Shown piece by piece: positions 8,354-15,684 of a stretch of 23,601 bases of DNA. Every line of letters starts with the position of its first letter. Position 1 is the first letter of the stretch. Where the stretch lies: positions 1-23,601 of the forward strand of contig JAJYBA010000004.1 in the NCBI GenBank assembly GCA_021779235.1, written 5' to 3'. A program made the translations under genes and the position numbers. Below the pieces are notes generated by a model. The model searched no databases. It worked only from the letters and a program-made list of their open reading frames with translations, and was not told where the DNA came from. The stretch is from Bacillota bacterium. GTDB lineage: Bacteria > Bacillota > Clostridia > Clostridiales > Clostridiaceae.

Positions 8354-8449
8354 GCATCATTTACATGCTGTAAGCATCACTTTCGTGCTGTAATCATAAT
8401 TTCGTGCTGTAATCATAATTTTATGCTGCTATCATCATTTTGTGCGATG
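8351..8449 (+). repeat. Degenerate ~20-bp tandem repeat array between pfkA and pyk
   Basis: Five head-to-tail units start at 8351, 8371, 8391, 8410 and 8429, with lengths of 20, 20, 19, 19 and 21 bases. The consensus is TAAKCATMATTTYRTGCTG. The first two units contain AGCA...TGCT dyads able to form short hairpins (AGCAT/ATGCT in unit 1), and a partial sixth unit (GAGCATGAA) follows. The array begins exactly at the pfkA stop codon. There is no T-run, so it is not a standard terminator. Confidence 0.8.
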
Positions 8450-8497
8450 TGAGCATGAATTAAATTTAAAAATAATTTTCAATAAGGGGAGTAGTTT

Positions 8498-10258
8498 ATG
8501 AAAAAAACTAAAATTATCTGTACTGTAGGACCAGCTAGTGATAATAGTGAAACTATAAGAAGTTTAATCAATGCGGGAATGAATGCTTCAAGGCATAATT
8601 TTTCTCACGGAGATCATGCAGAGCATAAGGTAAGAATGGATTTAGTAAAGGAACTTAGAACAGAACTTAATAAACCTATTGCTATAATACTAGACACTAA
8701 AGGACCAGAAATCAGAACAGGAAATTTTGCCGCTGGTAAAGTTGAATTAAAGGAAGGTTCAAGATTTACTGTCGTTTGTGGTGAGGAAGTTGTTGGAGAT
8801 GAAACTATTTGCTCAGTAACATATAATAAATTACATGAAGATGTTAAGCCTAATGACATTATACTAATAGATGACGGTTTAGTGGGACTTAAGGTAGAAG
8901 AAGTAAAAGGAAAAAGAATACAATGTGTGGTTGCTAACACTGGTATGGTAGGTAACCATAAAGGAGTTAACGTTCCAGGGGTTTCAATAAATCTGCCTTC
9001 ACTTACAGAGAGAGATATTGAAGATTTAAAATTTGGAGTTTCTCAGGATGTTGATATTGTTGCAGCGTCTTTTATAAGAAAAGCTTCCGATGTGCTTGAT
9101 ATAAGACGTGTGCTTAATGAAAATGGTGGAGAAGAAATACAAATATTCTCTAAGATAGAAAATAGAGAGGGAGTTAATAATATAGATGATATTATTAAGT
9201 TCTCTGATGGTATTATGGTTGCAAGAGGAGATTTAGGAGTTGAAATTCCTACTGAAGAAGTTCCTATAGTTCAAAAAATGATTATTGAGAAATGTAATGA
9301 GGCTGGAAAAGCAGTTATAACTGCAACTCAAATGTTAGATTCTATGATGAGAAATCCAAGACCAACTAGAGCAGAGTCCTCAGACGTTGCAAATGCAATA
9401 TTTGATGGTACAGATGCTATAATGCTAAGTGGTGAAACTGCTAATGGTAAATATCCTTTAGAGGCAGTAATCACAATGTCTAAAATAGCAGAAAGTGCAG
9501 AAAATGCTCTTAATTATGAAGCTAACTTAAAGAAGAAGAGAAGGTCTCATATTCCTAATGTACCAAATGCTATTAGTTTAGCTACTTGCAATACGGCTAT
9601 GGACTTAAATGCTTCAGCTATTATTACTGCAACTCAAAGTGGCCATACAGCAAGAAAAGTTTCAGCTTATAGACCAGAATGCCCTGTTATAGCTGTTACT
9701 CCTTACGAAAAGGTAGCTAGAAGTTTAGCATTAAACTGGGGTGTATTCCCAATATGTGCAGATAAGGTAGAGTCTACAGATGAACTTATAGATAAATCTG
9801 TAAATATTGCTTTAGAAGCAGGTTATGTTGAAAAGGGAGATTTAGTAGTTATTGCTGCTGGAATTCCAGTAAACTACGTGGGTAGTACAAATATGATGAA
9901 GGTTCATATTGTTGGAGACATATTAGTTCAAGGTAAGGGAAATATAAGTGCATCTGCTTGTGGCACTGCTCATTATGTAAAAAATACAAAAGAAGCTGAT
10001 GACACTATTCAAGATGGAGATATTTTGGTAGTGAAAAGGTTAAGTAGAGAATATATTGATATATTAGATAGAGTTTCTGGAATTATTGTTGAAGAAGATG
10101 AATTAAGCTCAAGCGTTGTTATTGAATGTACATCGAGAGCAATTCCAATAATATATAATGCAGCTGGAGCAGCCGAAATTATTAAAACTGGTTCCTTTAT
10201 AACAATGGATGCAGCAAGAGGTATTGTATATAGCGGTAGAGCTAATATAAAATACTAA
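8498..10258 (+). CDS. pyk: Pyruvate kinase with C-terminal PEP-utiliser-like domain
   Basis: This 586-residue protein converts phosphoenolpyruvate and ADP to pyruvate and ATP. Its core has KTKIICTVGPAS, NFSHG, DTKGPEIRTG, the catalytic-Lys block FSKIENREG, VARGDLGVE and the signature AVITATQMLDSM. Residues ~360-475 are the regulatory C-domain. Residues ~495-586 add a PEP-utiliser-type swivelling domain, as in Bacillus and clostridial enzymes, which explains the length against ~470 for E. coli. The usual phospho-His of the related phosphotransferase domains is not seen (SSSVVIECTS stands there), so the extra domain is probably structural. GGGGAG lies 8 bases before the ATG. A strong terminator follows. 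Confidence 0.96.
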   Translation: MKKTKIICTVGPASDNSETIRSLINAGMNASRHNFSHGDHAEHKVRMDLVKELRTELNKPIAIILDTKGPEIRTGNFAAGKVELKEGSRFTVVCGEEVVGDETICSVTYNKLHEDVKPNDIILIDDGLVGLKVEEVKGKRIQCVVANTGMVGNHKGVNVPGVSINLPSLTERDIEDLKFGVSQDVDIVAASFIRKASDVLDIRRVLNENGGEEIQIFSKIENREGVNNIDDIIKFSDGIMVARGDLGVEIPTEEVPIVQKMIIEKCNEAGKAVITATQMLDSMMRNPRPTRAESSDVANAIFDGTDAIMLSGETANGKYPLEAVITMSKIAESAENALNYEANLKKKRRSHIPNVPNAISLATCNTAMDLNASAIITATQSGHTARKVSAYRPECPVIAVTPYEKVARSLALNWGVFPICADKVESTDELIDKSVNIALEAGYVEKGDLVVIAAGIPVNYVGSTNMMKVHIVGDILVQGKGNISASACGTAHYVKNTKEADDTIQDGDILVVKRLSREYIDILDRVSGIIVEEDELSSSVVIECTSRAIPIIYNAAGAAEIIKTGSFITMDAARGIVYSGRANIKY

Positions 10259-10276
10259 AAGCGCAAAAAAGCCAAC

Positions 10277-10308
10277 AAGATTGCCAGATAACTGGCAATC
10301 TTTTTTTT
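10277..10308 (+). terminator. Strong intrinsic terminator after pyk
   Basis: AAGATTGCCAG (10277-10287) and CTGGCAATCTT (10292-10302) form a perfect 11-bp stem with an ATAA loop and run into eight Ts. It ends the pfkA-pyk transcript. Confidence 0.95.
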
Positions 10309-10356
10309 ATTTAAAAAAAAGTTAAAATATTCAATAAAATCATGTATAATTAAAGT

Positions 10357-10430
10357 AATTCTGGTTACAATTATGAATAGAATAATATGGCAACTGATTC
10401 CTTATTTGGCACCTATATGGTGCTTTTTTT
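10357..10430 (+). ncRNA. Candidate orphan small RNA downstream of pyk
   Basis: A promoter-like pair, TTAAAA (10322-10327) and TATAAT (10345-10350) with 17 bases between, is followed 59 bases later by a complete terminator. No frame here has a ribosome binding site. The predicted transcript is about 74 bases. The -35 match is weak, and the terminator may instead be a backup for pyk. Confidence 0.3.
10409..10430 (+). terminator. Intrinsic terminator
   Basis: GCACC (10409-10413) pairs with GGTGC (10419-10423) around TATAT, followed by seven Ts. It is the second terminator after pyk. Confidence 0.75.
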
Positions 10431-10438
10431 ATTTCATA

Positions 10439-10536
10439 GGAAATTATAAAATTCTTAATTTGTGGGTAAAGCTTTAATCTTTAAATAACTGAATATAAAA
10501 AGGTTATCAAATTTAATTTTAAATTTTATAATTTCC
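10439..10536. repeat. 98-bp inverted repeat, possible miniature element
   Basis: GGAAATTATAAAATT (10439-10453) has a perfect 15-base reverse complement at 10522-10536. Pairing continues imperfectly inward (TTAATTTG with CAAATTTAA). It fits a folded miniature element or structured RNA. It is AT-rich, so chance contributes to the pairing. Confidence 0.5.
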
Positions 10537-10551
10537 ATCCTTCAACACGAT

Positions 10552-10742
10552 GAAAAGTCATATATTGCGTAAAAGGCTATTTGAACGAACTTAGCAATTC
10601 TTACGTATTTTATTAAAAGAGCCGTTAAGAAAATTACATGTTTGAGCGATAGCGAGTTTGTGGTTTTTAGGATATTTTAATAAAATACGTTTAGAATTGT
10701 TTAGTGAAGTGAATTAGCATTTCTAGCGATATATGACTTTTC
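10552..10742. repeat. 191-bp imperfect palindrome, probable dispersed clostridial intergenic repeat
   Basis: The outer arms GAAAAGTCATATAT (10552-10565) and ATATATGACTTTTC (10729-10742) are exact complements. A second block, ACGTATTTTATTAAAA (10602-10617), pairs exactly with TTTTAATAAAATACGT (10675-10690), flanked by CAATTCT/AGAATTG. The centre holds TTTGAGCGATAGCGAG. The design suits a MITE-like or REP-like element. I have the impression of similar sequence in other clostridial genomes, but could not search. Confidence 0.65.
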
Positions 10743-10821
10743 TTTTTTATTCTCTTTCTAAAGTATAAAAAAATCAAAAGCTACAAACCATAATTAGAAA
10801 TAAATATTGGGAGGAATAAAC

Positions 10822-11181
10822 ATGAATGGAACTCTAAGTTGTACTGCAACAAATTGTGTTAATAATATGTCAGGAATATGCTCAGCTAGCACTATCAATG
10901 TTTCTGGGGCGAGTGCCCATAGTAGTGAGGCAACACAATGCCAAACTTTTGCTGAAAAGGGATTAAGGAATTCCTTAGCTAATGTACTTAATATGAATGT
11001 GGTTGGCGAATTTAAACAGGTGTTTAATAATGAATCTATAGAGATGAGTCCAAATATTAGATGTGGAGCTACAAATTGTATTCATAACGAAAAAAAAATA
11101 TGTGTAGCAGATAATATTATGGTGAATGGGATAGGTGCTTTAAGTAGCGGAAAAACACAATGTGAGACTTTTGAAGAATAA
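10822..11181 (+). CDS. Tandem DUF1540-domain small Cys-rich protein
   Basis: This 119-residue protein has two copies of the DUF1540 motif, with cysteines at 7, 12, 20, 40 and 81, 86, 94, 114. The spacing (5, 8, 20) is identical in both halves, as in this probably metal-binding clostridial domain family of unknown function. The chosen start is the ATG at 10822, seven bases after GGGAGG. A TTG at 10807 would extend it by five residues but lies before that site. The middle linker (~45-75) has no motif. No membrane segment or signal peptide is seen. The domain call is firm; the function is unknown. Confidence 0.85.
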   Translation: MNGTLSCTATNCVNNMSGICSASTINVSGASAHSSEATQCQTFAEKGLRNSLANVLNMNVVGEFKQVFNNESIEMSPNIRCGATNCIHNEKKICVADNIMVNGIGALSSGKTQCETFEE

Positions 11182-11312
11182 TAAAAGTTTCAAGATTTTT
11201 TCTTGGATTAAATTATAAGAAAAAGAATATATTGCTAGAAGTATTTTCATAGCAGCAAGTAATTCTAAAAATTATCTTTACTATAACTATTTTTTTGTTA
11301 CAATTAATTAGG

Positions 11313-11364
11313 CACATGAAAATAAATATACTGTTATCTTTAATTTCTTATTTATTTTCATGTG
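11313..11364. repeat. Perfect 16-bp inverted repeat upstream of the RlmD-type gene
   Basis: CACATGAAAATAAATA (11313-11328) and TATTTATTTTCATGTG (11349-11364) are exact reverse complements around a 20-base loop, 40 bases before the next start codon. No T-run follows, so it is a poor terminator; an operator, an mRNA 5' structure or a small insertion is possible. Confidence 0.6.
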
Positions 11365-11404
11365 TGTTAGAATGGAAAATAGGTCTAGGTAGAGAGGAGA
11401 AAGC

Positions 11405-12796
11405 ATGAAAAGTAAGAGAGAATTTAATAATTATATTATTCCTGTGGAAAAAAACGCAGATTACATAATGACTATAGATAATATGGGATACGAAGGTGAA
11501 GGAGTAGGTAAGATAGACAACTTTACCGTTTTTGTAGCGGGTGCAGTTATAGGAGAAAAGGTAAAAATAAAAATTGTTAAGATTTCTAAAAACTTTGCCT
11601 TTGGTAAACTATTAGAGATAATTGAAGCATCACCAAGCAGAATAGAGCCAGTTTGCAGTATATACAAAAGCTGTGGAGGCTGTAATATACAACATATAGA
11701 CTATAAAGCACAACTAGATTTTAAAACTAATAGAGTAATACAGGTTATTAATAGAATAGGAAAGTTAGAGGAGGTCATAATACATCCTACACTAGGTATG
11801 GAGAGCCCATATAATTATAGAAATAAGGTTCAATTACCTGTGTCTAATAAAAATGGAGAAGTGAAAATTGGTTTTTATGCAGCAAGAAGTCACGATATAA
11901 TAAACATGGAAACTTGCCATATTCAAGATAAGGTAGCAGATATCGTGGTAAAGCTTACAAGACAATGGATGAAAGAATTTAATATTGAGAGTTATAATGA
12001 GGAAAAACACCAAGGAATACTTCGTCATATTATGATTAGAAAAGGATCTAGAACAGGAGAAGTAATGGTGGTGTTAGTTACTAATAGTAAAGACCTTCCT
12101 TACAAAGAAGAATTTATAGCCTTAATGACTAAAAAGATTCAAGGCCTTGTAAGTGTAATACAAAACATTAATAATGAAAAAACAAATGCAATACTGGGTA
12201 TGCACTGCAAAACACTATGGGGAAAAGATACTATAACTGATTATATAGGCGAGTTTAAATTTGAAGTTTCCCCACTATCCTTTTTCCAAGTTAATTCAAT
12301 TCAAACAGAAGTCTTGTACAGTAAGGCACTAGAGTATGCAAATTTAAGTGGTGGGGAAGTAGTGCTAGATGCATATTGTGGTACAGGAACTATCTCCTTG
12401 TTCTTATCTCAGAAGGCTAAAAAAGTATATGGGGTTGAGATAGTACCAGAAGCTATTGAAAATGCTAAAATAAATGCAATAGAAAACAAGGTGGATAATG
12501 CAGAATTTATAGTAGGTGAAGCAGAAAAGGTTATTCCAAAGCTTATTAGTGAGGGAGTACGTGCTGATGTAGTTGTGGTTGATCCTCCAAGAAAGGGTTG
12601 TGAAAAAATTCTTTTAGAAGCCATTAGTAGCATGGAGCCTAAAACTATAGTTTATGTTTCTTGTGATCCAGGTACTTTAGCTAGAGACCTGGGGATTTTA
12701 GATGAGCTTGGATATAAAACTTTAGAAATTCAGCCAGTAGATATGTTTCCACAGACGGCTCACGTGGAGTGCTGTGCGTTGCTTAAAAGAAAGTAA
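11405..12796 (+). CDS. rlmD: 23S rRNA (uracil-5-)-methyltransferase, RlmD/RlmCD family
   Basis: This 463-residue enzyme transfers a methyl group from S-adenosylmethionine to C5 of a uracil in 23S rRNA. The N-terminal ~70 residues form a TRAM RNA-binding domain (DNMGYEGEGVGKIDNFTVFV). A 4Fe-4S site is indicated by C84, C90 and C93 (CSIYKSCGGC) and C171. The catalytic half has VLDAYCGTGTISLFL (SAM binding), VVDPPRKGCE, and the nucleophile C420 in YVSCDPGTLARDL. The protein ends HVECCALLKRK. Firmicutes carry several paralogues with different target bases, so the exact uridine is not fixed here. GAGAGGAGAA precedes the ATG. A remnant resembling this C-terminus appears at 17335. Confidence 0.88.
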   Translation: MKSKREFNNYIIPVEKNADYIMTIDNMGYEGEGVGKIDNFTVFVAGAVIGEKVKIKIVKISKNFAFGKLLEIIEASPSRIEPVCSIYKSCGGCNIQHIDYKAQLDFKTNRVIQVINRIGKLEEVIIHPTLGMESPYNYRNKVQLPVSNKNGEVKIGFYAARSHDIINMETCHIQDKVADIVVKLTRQWMKEFNIESYNEEKHQGILRHIMIRKGSRTGEVMVVLVTNSKDLPYKEEFIALMTKKIQGLVSVIQNINNEKTNAILGMHCKTLWGKDTITDYIGEFKFEVSPLSFFQVNSIQTEVLYSKALEYANLSGGEVVLDAYCGTGTISLFLSQKAKKVYGVEIVPEAIENAKINAIENKVDNAEFIVGEAEKVIPKLISEGVRADVVVVDPPRKGCEKILLEAISSMEPKTIVYVSCDPGTLARDLGILDELGYKTLEIQPVDMFPQTAHVECCALLKRK

Positions 12797-12904
12797 TATG
12801 GTAACATGTATACTTCATCCATATGGATATGGTACTTACATTAAAAGTATAGCAAGAAGATTTGAATTGAGTCTTCAAGAGGATTAATTAGAGGAGGGTA
12901 CATT

Positions 12905-14029
12905 ATGAAAATTTCAAAGAGCGATGCGTTGATATGGTTTGATTTTTTTTCACAATTGACTGAGGAAGAGGAGATTAGCCCAAAACATGAGGAAATCATT
13001 TACTCTACCCTTGCGCAAATTGAGGAAGCAATTGATCATAGAAATGATATGCTAATGTCTAAAATAAAAGGTTTGAAAACCTTGGAGAATAGAACTCTTT
13101 TTGTGGGAAATGAAAGCAAATTCTCAAAAGGATGTCGTTCTTGTCTGCTGGGTACTGGTTTAAGTGCAATTAGGAAAACGAACAAATGTAACTTAGAGTG
13201 TAAGTTCTGTTATAATTATGGACAACTAGAAAATATTCCTCCTGTGGGAGAAGGTATGTGGGAAATTGGGGGCACTAAATTTTATGAGAAGGATATTGAT
13301 TTGCTTCTTTCCATCCACAAGAAACCCACTGGAATTTCCTACGTGTTTTTAGAGCCATTCATGGAAATTGAAAAATACTATTCGATTATAAAGAAATTTA
13401 ATGATGCTAAAGTTTATCAACATTTGTACACAAATGGTACTTTAGCTACGGAAGAGACTTTGAAAGCATTAGGTGAAGCTGGTCTTGACGAGATACGTTT
13501 CAACCTGGGTGCCTCTAATTGTTCAGACAAGGTTATTGAAAATATTGGAATAGCGAAAAAATATATTAAAAATGTAGGTATTGAAACACCAATGACTCCT
13601 GAGTTTTTCGAAGCATTTTTTAAGAAAAAGCAAGCAATTTTAGATACAAAACTAGATTTTATCAATTGTGCAGAATTACACTTAAATGAAAATAACATAA
13701 ACAATTATTGCTTCGAAAATATGTATGTTTCTAGACGTGGCTATATATCTCCGATTTGGAGTAGAGAATTAACTCTGAAATTCATGAAAATAGCCGATGA
13801 AGAAAACTGGGACTTAGCAGTTCATGATTGCTCAAACTATACAAAATTTGCTAGAGATTTAAATTTGAGTAGCAAAGAGGGTATGTGGTTCGGAGCTAGT
13901 AATTATGCCTGTGAGTTTTCTAGTATTCCATACGAAGTATTTATACCAATACTGAATGATGACAATTTCCAATTTTTAAGTGAAGAAGAATTGCCAGACG
14001 AATATAAACCAGTACTAATAAATTATTAG
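12905..14029 (+). CDS. Radical SAM protein of unknown function
   Basis: This 374-residue protein has the radical SAM cluster motif CNLECKFC (C95, C99, C102), which should bind a 4Fe-4S cluster and S-adenosylmethionine. Another pair, C77 and C80 (GCRSC), lies 15-18 residues ahead. The region 110-260 has barrel-like alternation (ISYVFLEPFME, VYQHLYTNGTL, LDEIRFNLGAS, VGIETPMTPEF). Later histidines in CAELHLNEN and AVHDCSNYTKFA could contribute to a site. There is no SPASM-like Cys cluster at the end. No substrate peptide or partner gene lies beside it. GGAGGG sits 6 bases before the ATG, and a terminator follows. The superfamily is certain; the reaction is unknown. Confidence 0.85.
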   Translation: MKISKSDALIWFDFFSQLTEEEEISPKHEEIIYSTLAQIEEAIDHRNDMLMSKIKGLKTLENRTLFVGNESKFSKGCRSCLLGTGLSAIRKTNKCNLECKFCYNYGQLENIPPVGEGMWEIGGTKFYEKDIDLLLSIHKKPTGISYVFLEPFMEIEKYYSIIKKFNDAKVYQHLYTNGTLATEETLKALGEAGLDEIRFNLGASNCSDKVIENIGIAKKYIKNVGIETPMTPEFFEAFFKKKQAILDTKLDFINCAELHLNENNINNYCFENMYVSRRGYISPIWSRELTLKFMKIADEENWDLAVHDCSNYTKFARDLNLSSKEGMWFGASNYACEFSSIPYEVFIPILNDDNFQFLSEEELPDEYKPVLINY

Positions 14030-14074
14030 AGTGTCTTCACGACATCATTTTTGTTTACTTAGGGCATATCGAAT

Positions 14075-14104
14075 GCACATTGATAATCTTATCAGTGTGT
14101 TTTT
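14075..14104 (+). terminator. Intrinsic terminator after the radical SAM gene
   Basis: CACATTGAT (14076-14084) pairs with ATCAGTGTG (14091-14099), one pair being T-G, around AATCTT, followed by TTTTT. It ends the + strand unit and lies directly beside the 3' end of the opposing broken gene. Confidence 0.7.
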
Positions 14105-14105
14105 C

Positions 14106-14427
14106 TTATGCTAAAGTTTTTTCTTTTTTTGTAAAAAGGATTGCGCGATCCCATATAACATCAAAAATGTATGGGCCAACCATAGCTATTTTATCCAAAT
14201 AAACTCTAAAGACTATACGAACGTCCTGATTATTATCGACTCCGTAGGCTTTTCCTAGAGGATTCCCTGTGCTGTAGGGTATAATAACAACATTTTAATT
14301 GTCTTGAGAAGTTCGGGTTATACATTGGGGTATTAACGCAGTAAGGGCATGAGTATATTTTGCAGATATCTCAAGGATATAAACCATACGTTGGAGTGTT
14401 AAAGTAGTTAAGAAATGTCTTATACAT
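14106..14427 (-). pseudogene. Broken gene for a ~106-residue protein, unrecognised
   Basis: On the minus strand an ATG at 14427 follows AAAGGA (14442-14437) by 9 bases and reads MYKTFLNYFNTPTYGLYP, then a TGA (14373-14371). The same frame continues DICKIYSCPYCVNTPMYNPN and FSRQL. A one-base gain in the A-run at 14296-14293 shifts to a frame that stays open to TAA at 14108, giving IIPYSTGNPLGKAYGVDNNQ, DVRIVFRVYLDKIAMVGPYI and FDVIWDRAILFTKKEKTLA. With those two lesions repaired it is a coherent protein: a Tyr/Asn/Pro/Cys-rich head and a folded-looking tail. The head recalls spore-coat-like proteins, but this is only an impression. I do not recognise the family. Confidence 0.6.
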
Positions 14428-15119
14428 ATTGTTCTTTCCTTTCACAGACTTTATATCATCTTATGTTAGGCCAGTAAATGATATGCTTTAATTTACAGAA
14501 ATGATATGTTCTTGTGGAGATAACATTAAATTAGGAAATTTATATATTCTGTGGCCCCACTTGATTATAGAGATAGCTTTTTACGCAAAATCAATATTAT
14601 TGCGTATTTATATCATTATATTGCCAAAACACACATGAAGTGCGTTGTGATATTGGACAAAAAATAATCTTATATCAGGAATTTAAAAAGTTATAATTAA
14701 AAACGAAGATGAGACAGCTACTAAAATTGTAATTATTAACTAAACCAATAATTAATTAATAGTTTTTAAAGTGAGGTATATGTATATAAATAAATAATTA
14801 AATAATGATAATGTGGTAGATTACATTATTTAATGTATTTAAACTACAAATGCATTATGCTAAAATAAAGCTACCTTAGATAGTGAATTCATGAGGTTAG
14901 AGCAAATGTAGCTTTAGGTCACTTTGAAAAAATTTATTTAATTTGTTTTTTATTATGGTTAGGAAAGCGAACCCTGTCATAAAGAAAATCATAATAATTG
15001 TTACGAGTGGAACAATATTTATGAAAAAAGATGAATTATTAATTTTTAACTATACAAATAATATATCTAGATATTATCTTTAAAAAATAGGAGTAAGCAT
15101 TTTAGTAGGAGGAAAATTT
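14428..15119. other. Gene-poor stretch before the Lrp-type regulator
   Basis: About 690 bases hold no well-supported gene. Visible items are a TACGCAA/TTGCGTA hairpin (14582-14606), an AAAGCTAC...GTAGCTTT inverted repeat (14865-14872 and 14908-14915), and a minus-strand frame of 50 codons (14897-15049) that encodes one membrane-like segment (VPLVTIIMIFFMTGFAFL) but has no start codon with a ribosome binding site. It looks like decayed DNA. Confidence 0.5.
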
Positions 15120-15563
15120 GTGGATATTACCGATTACAAGATTCTTGAGATACTTTTAGAAGATGGAAGAATACCAATGAAGGAACTTGCCCAAAGGGTA
15201 GCACTTAGTGCACCAGCAGCGGCAGAAAGAGTAAAGAGGCTTGAAGAAGAAAATATTATAGAAGGTTATAAAGCTGAAATAAACTATGCTAAACTTGGAA
15301 AAACAATTAATGTGTTTATAAACGTAGGTATAAATGTTCAAAGGTCTGAAAAGTTTATGGAATTTGTTAAGAATGAGGATTCAATAATAGAATGCTATCA
15401 GGTTACTGGACCATACTGTAAAATTTTAAAAGCTAGACTGGAAGATATTGCAAGCCTAGAAAAACTTATTGGAAAGCTACAAATGTATGGAAATACTGAG
15501 ACGTTTATAATACTTTCATCCTTAGAAAAAGAACTTATAGTAAATTACGAGAAAAATATTTAA
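15120..15563 (+). CDS. Lrp/AsnC-family transcription regulator
   Basis: This 147-residue protein has the standard Lrp layout. The N-terminal helix-turn-helix spans residues ~1-50 (YKILEILLEDGRIPMKELAQ, then VALSAPAAAERVKRLEEENI). An alpha/beta ligand-binding RAM domain spans ~60-140 (INVFINVGINV, ECYQVTGPYCKIL). Such proteins form octamers and usually respond to amino acids. The start is GTG at 15120, six bases after AGGAGGA; no in-frame ATG precedes it. The next gene, 121 bases downstream on the same strand, is aspartate 4-decarboxylase, so an amino acid (perhaps aspartate or alanine) is a plausible effector. That link is inference from position only. Confidence 0.92.
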   Translation: MDITDYKILEILLEDGRIPMKELAQRVALSAPAAAERVKRLEEENIIEGYKAEINYAKLGKTINVFINVGINVQRSEKFMEFVKNEDSIIECYQVTGPYCKILKARLEDIASLEKLIGKLQMYGNTETFIILSSLEKELIVNYEKNI

Positions 15564-15600
15564 ATAGGTTAGAGAACTTTAGTATATGTAACGTAATGAA

Positions 15601-15627
15601 TTGGATTTGTATATATAAAAATATAAT
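15601..15627 (+). promoter_or_regulatory. Candidate promoter for aspartate decarboxylase
   Basis: TTGGAT (15601-15606) and TATAAT (15622-15627) are separated by 15 bases, a little short of ideal. It lies 57 bases upstream of the aspD start and would let aspD be expressed apart from the Lrp gene. Confidence 0.35.
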
Positions 15628-15684
15628 GGTTATTAAAACATAAGATAAAATAGTAAATTAATTATATACTAGGAGGATAAAAAT

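Noticed and set aside
8351..8449. CRISPR array
   Set aside because: Units are joined head to tail with no unique spacers, are degenerate, and no cas genes are present.
10373..10477. 34-codon hydrophobic reading frame (MNRIIWQLIPYLAPIW...)
   Set aside because: No ribosome binding site, and it runs through an intrinsic terminator.
12798..12887. 29-codon frame between the methyltransferase and radical SAM genes
   Set aside because: No proper ribosome binding site and no recognisable motif.
14501..14638. 45-codon + strand frame (MICSCGDNIKLG...)
   Set aside because: No ribosome binding site and no family resemblance; it lies in a decayed region.
14955..15083. 42-codon + strand frame
   Set aside because: No ribosome binding site; it overlaps the more membrane-like minus-strand fragment.
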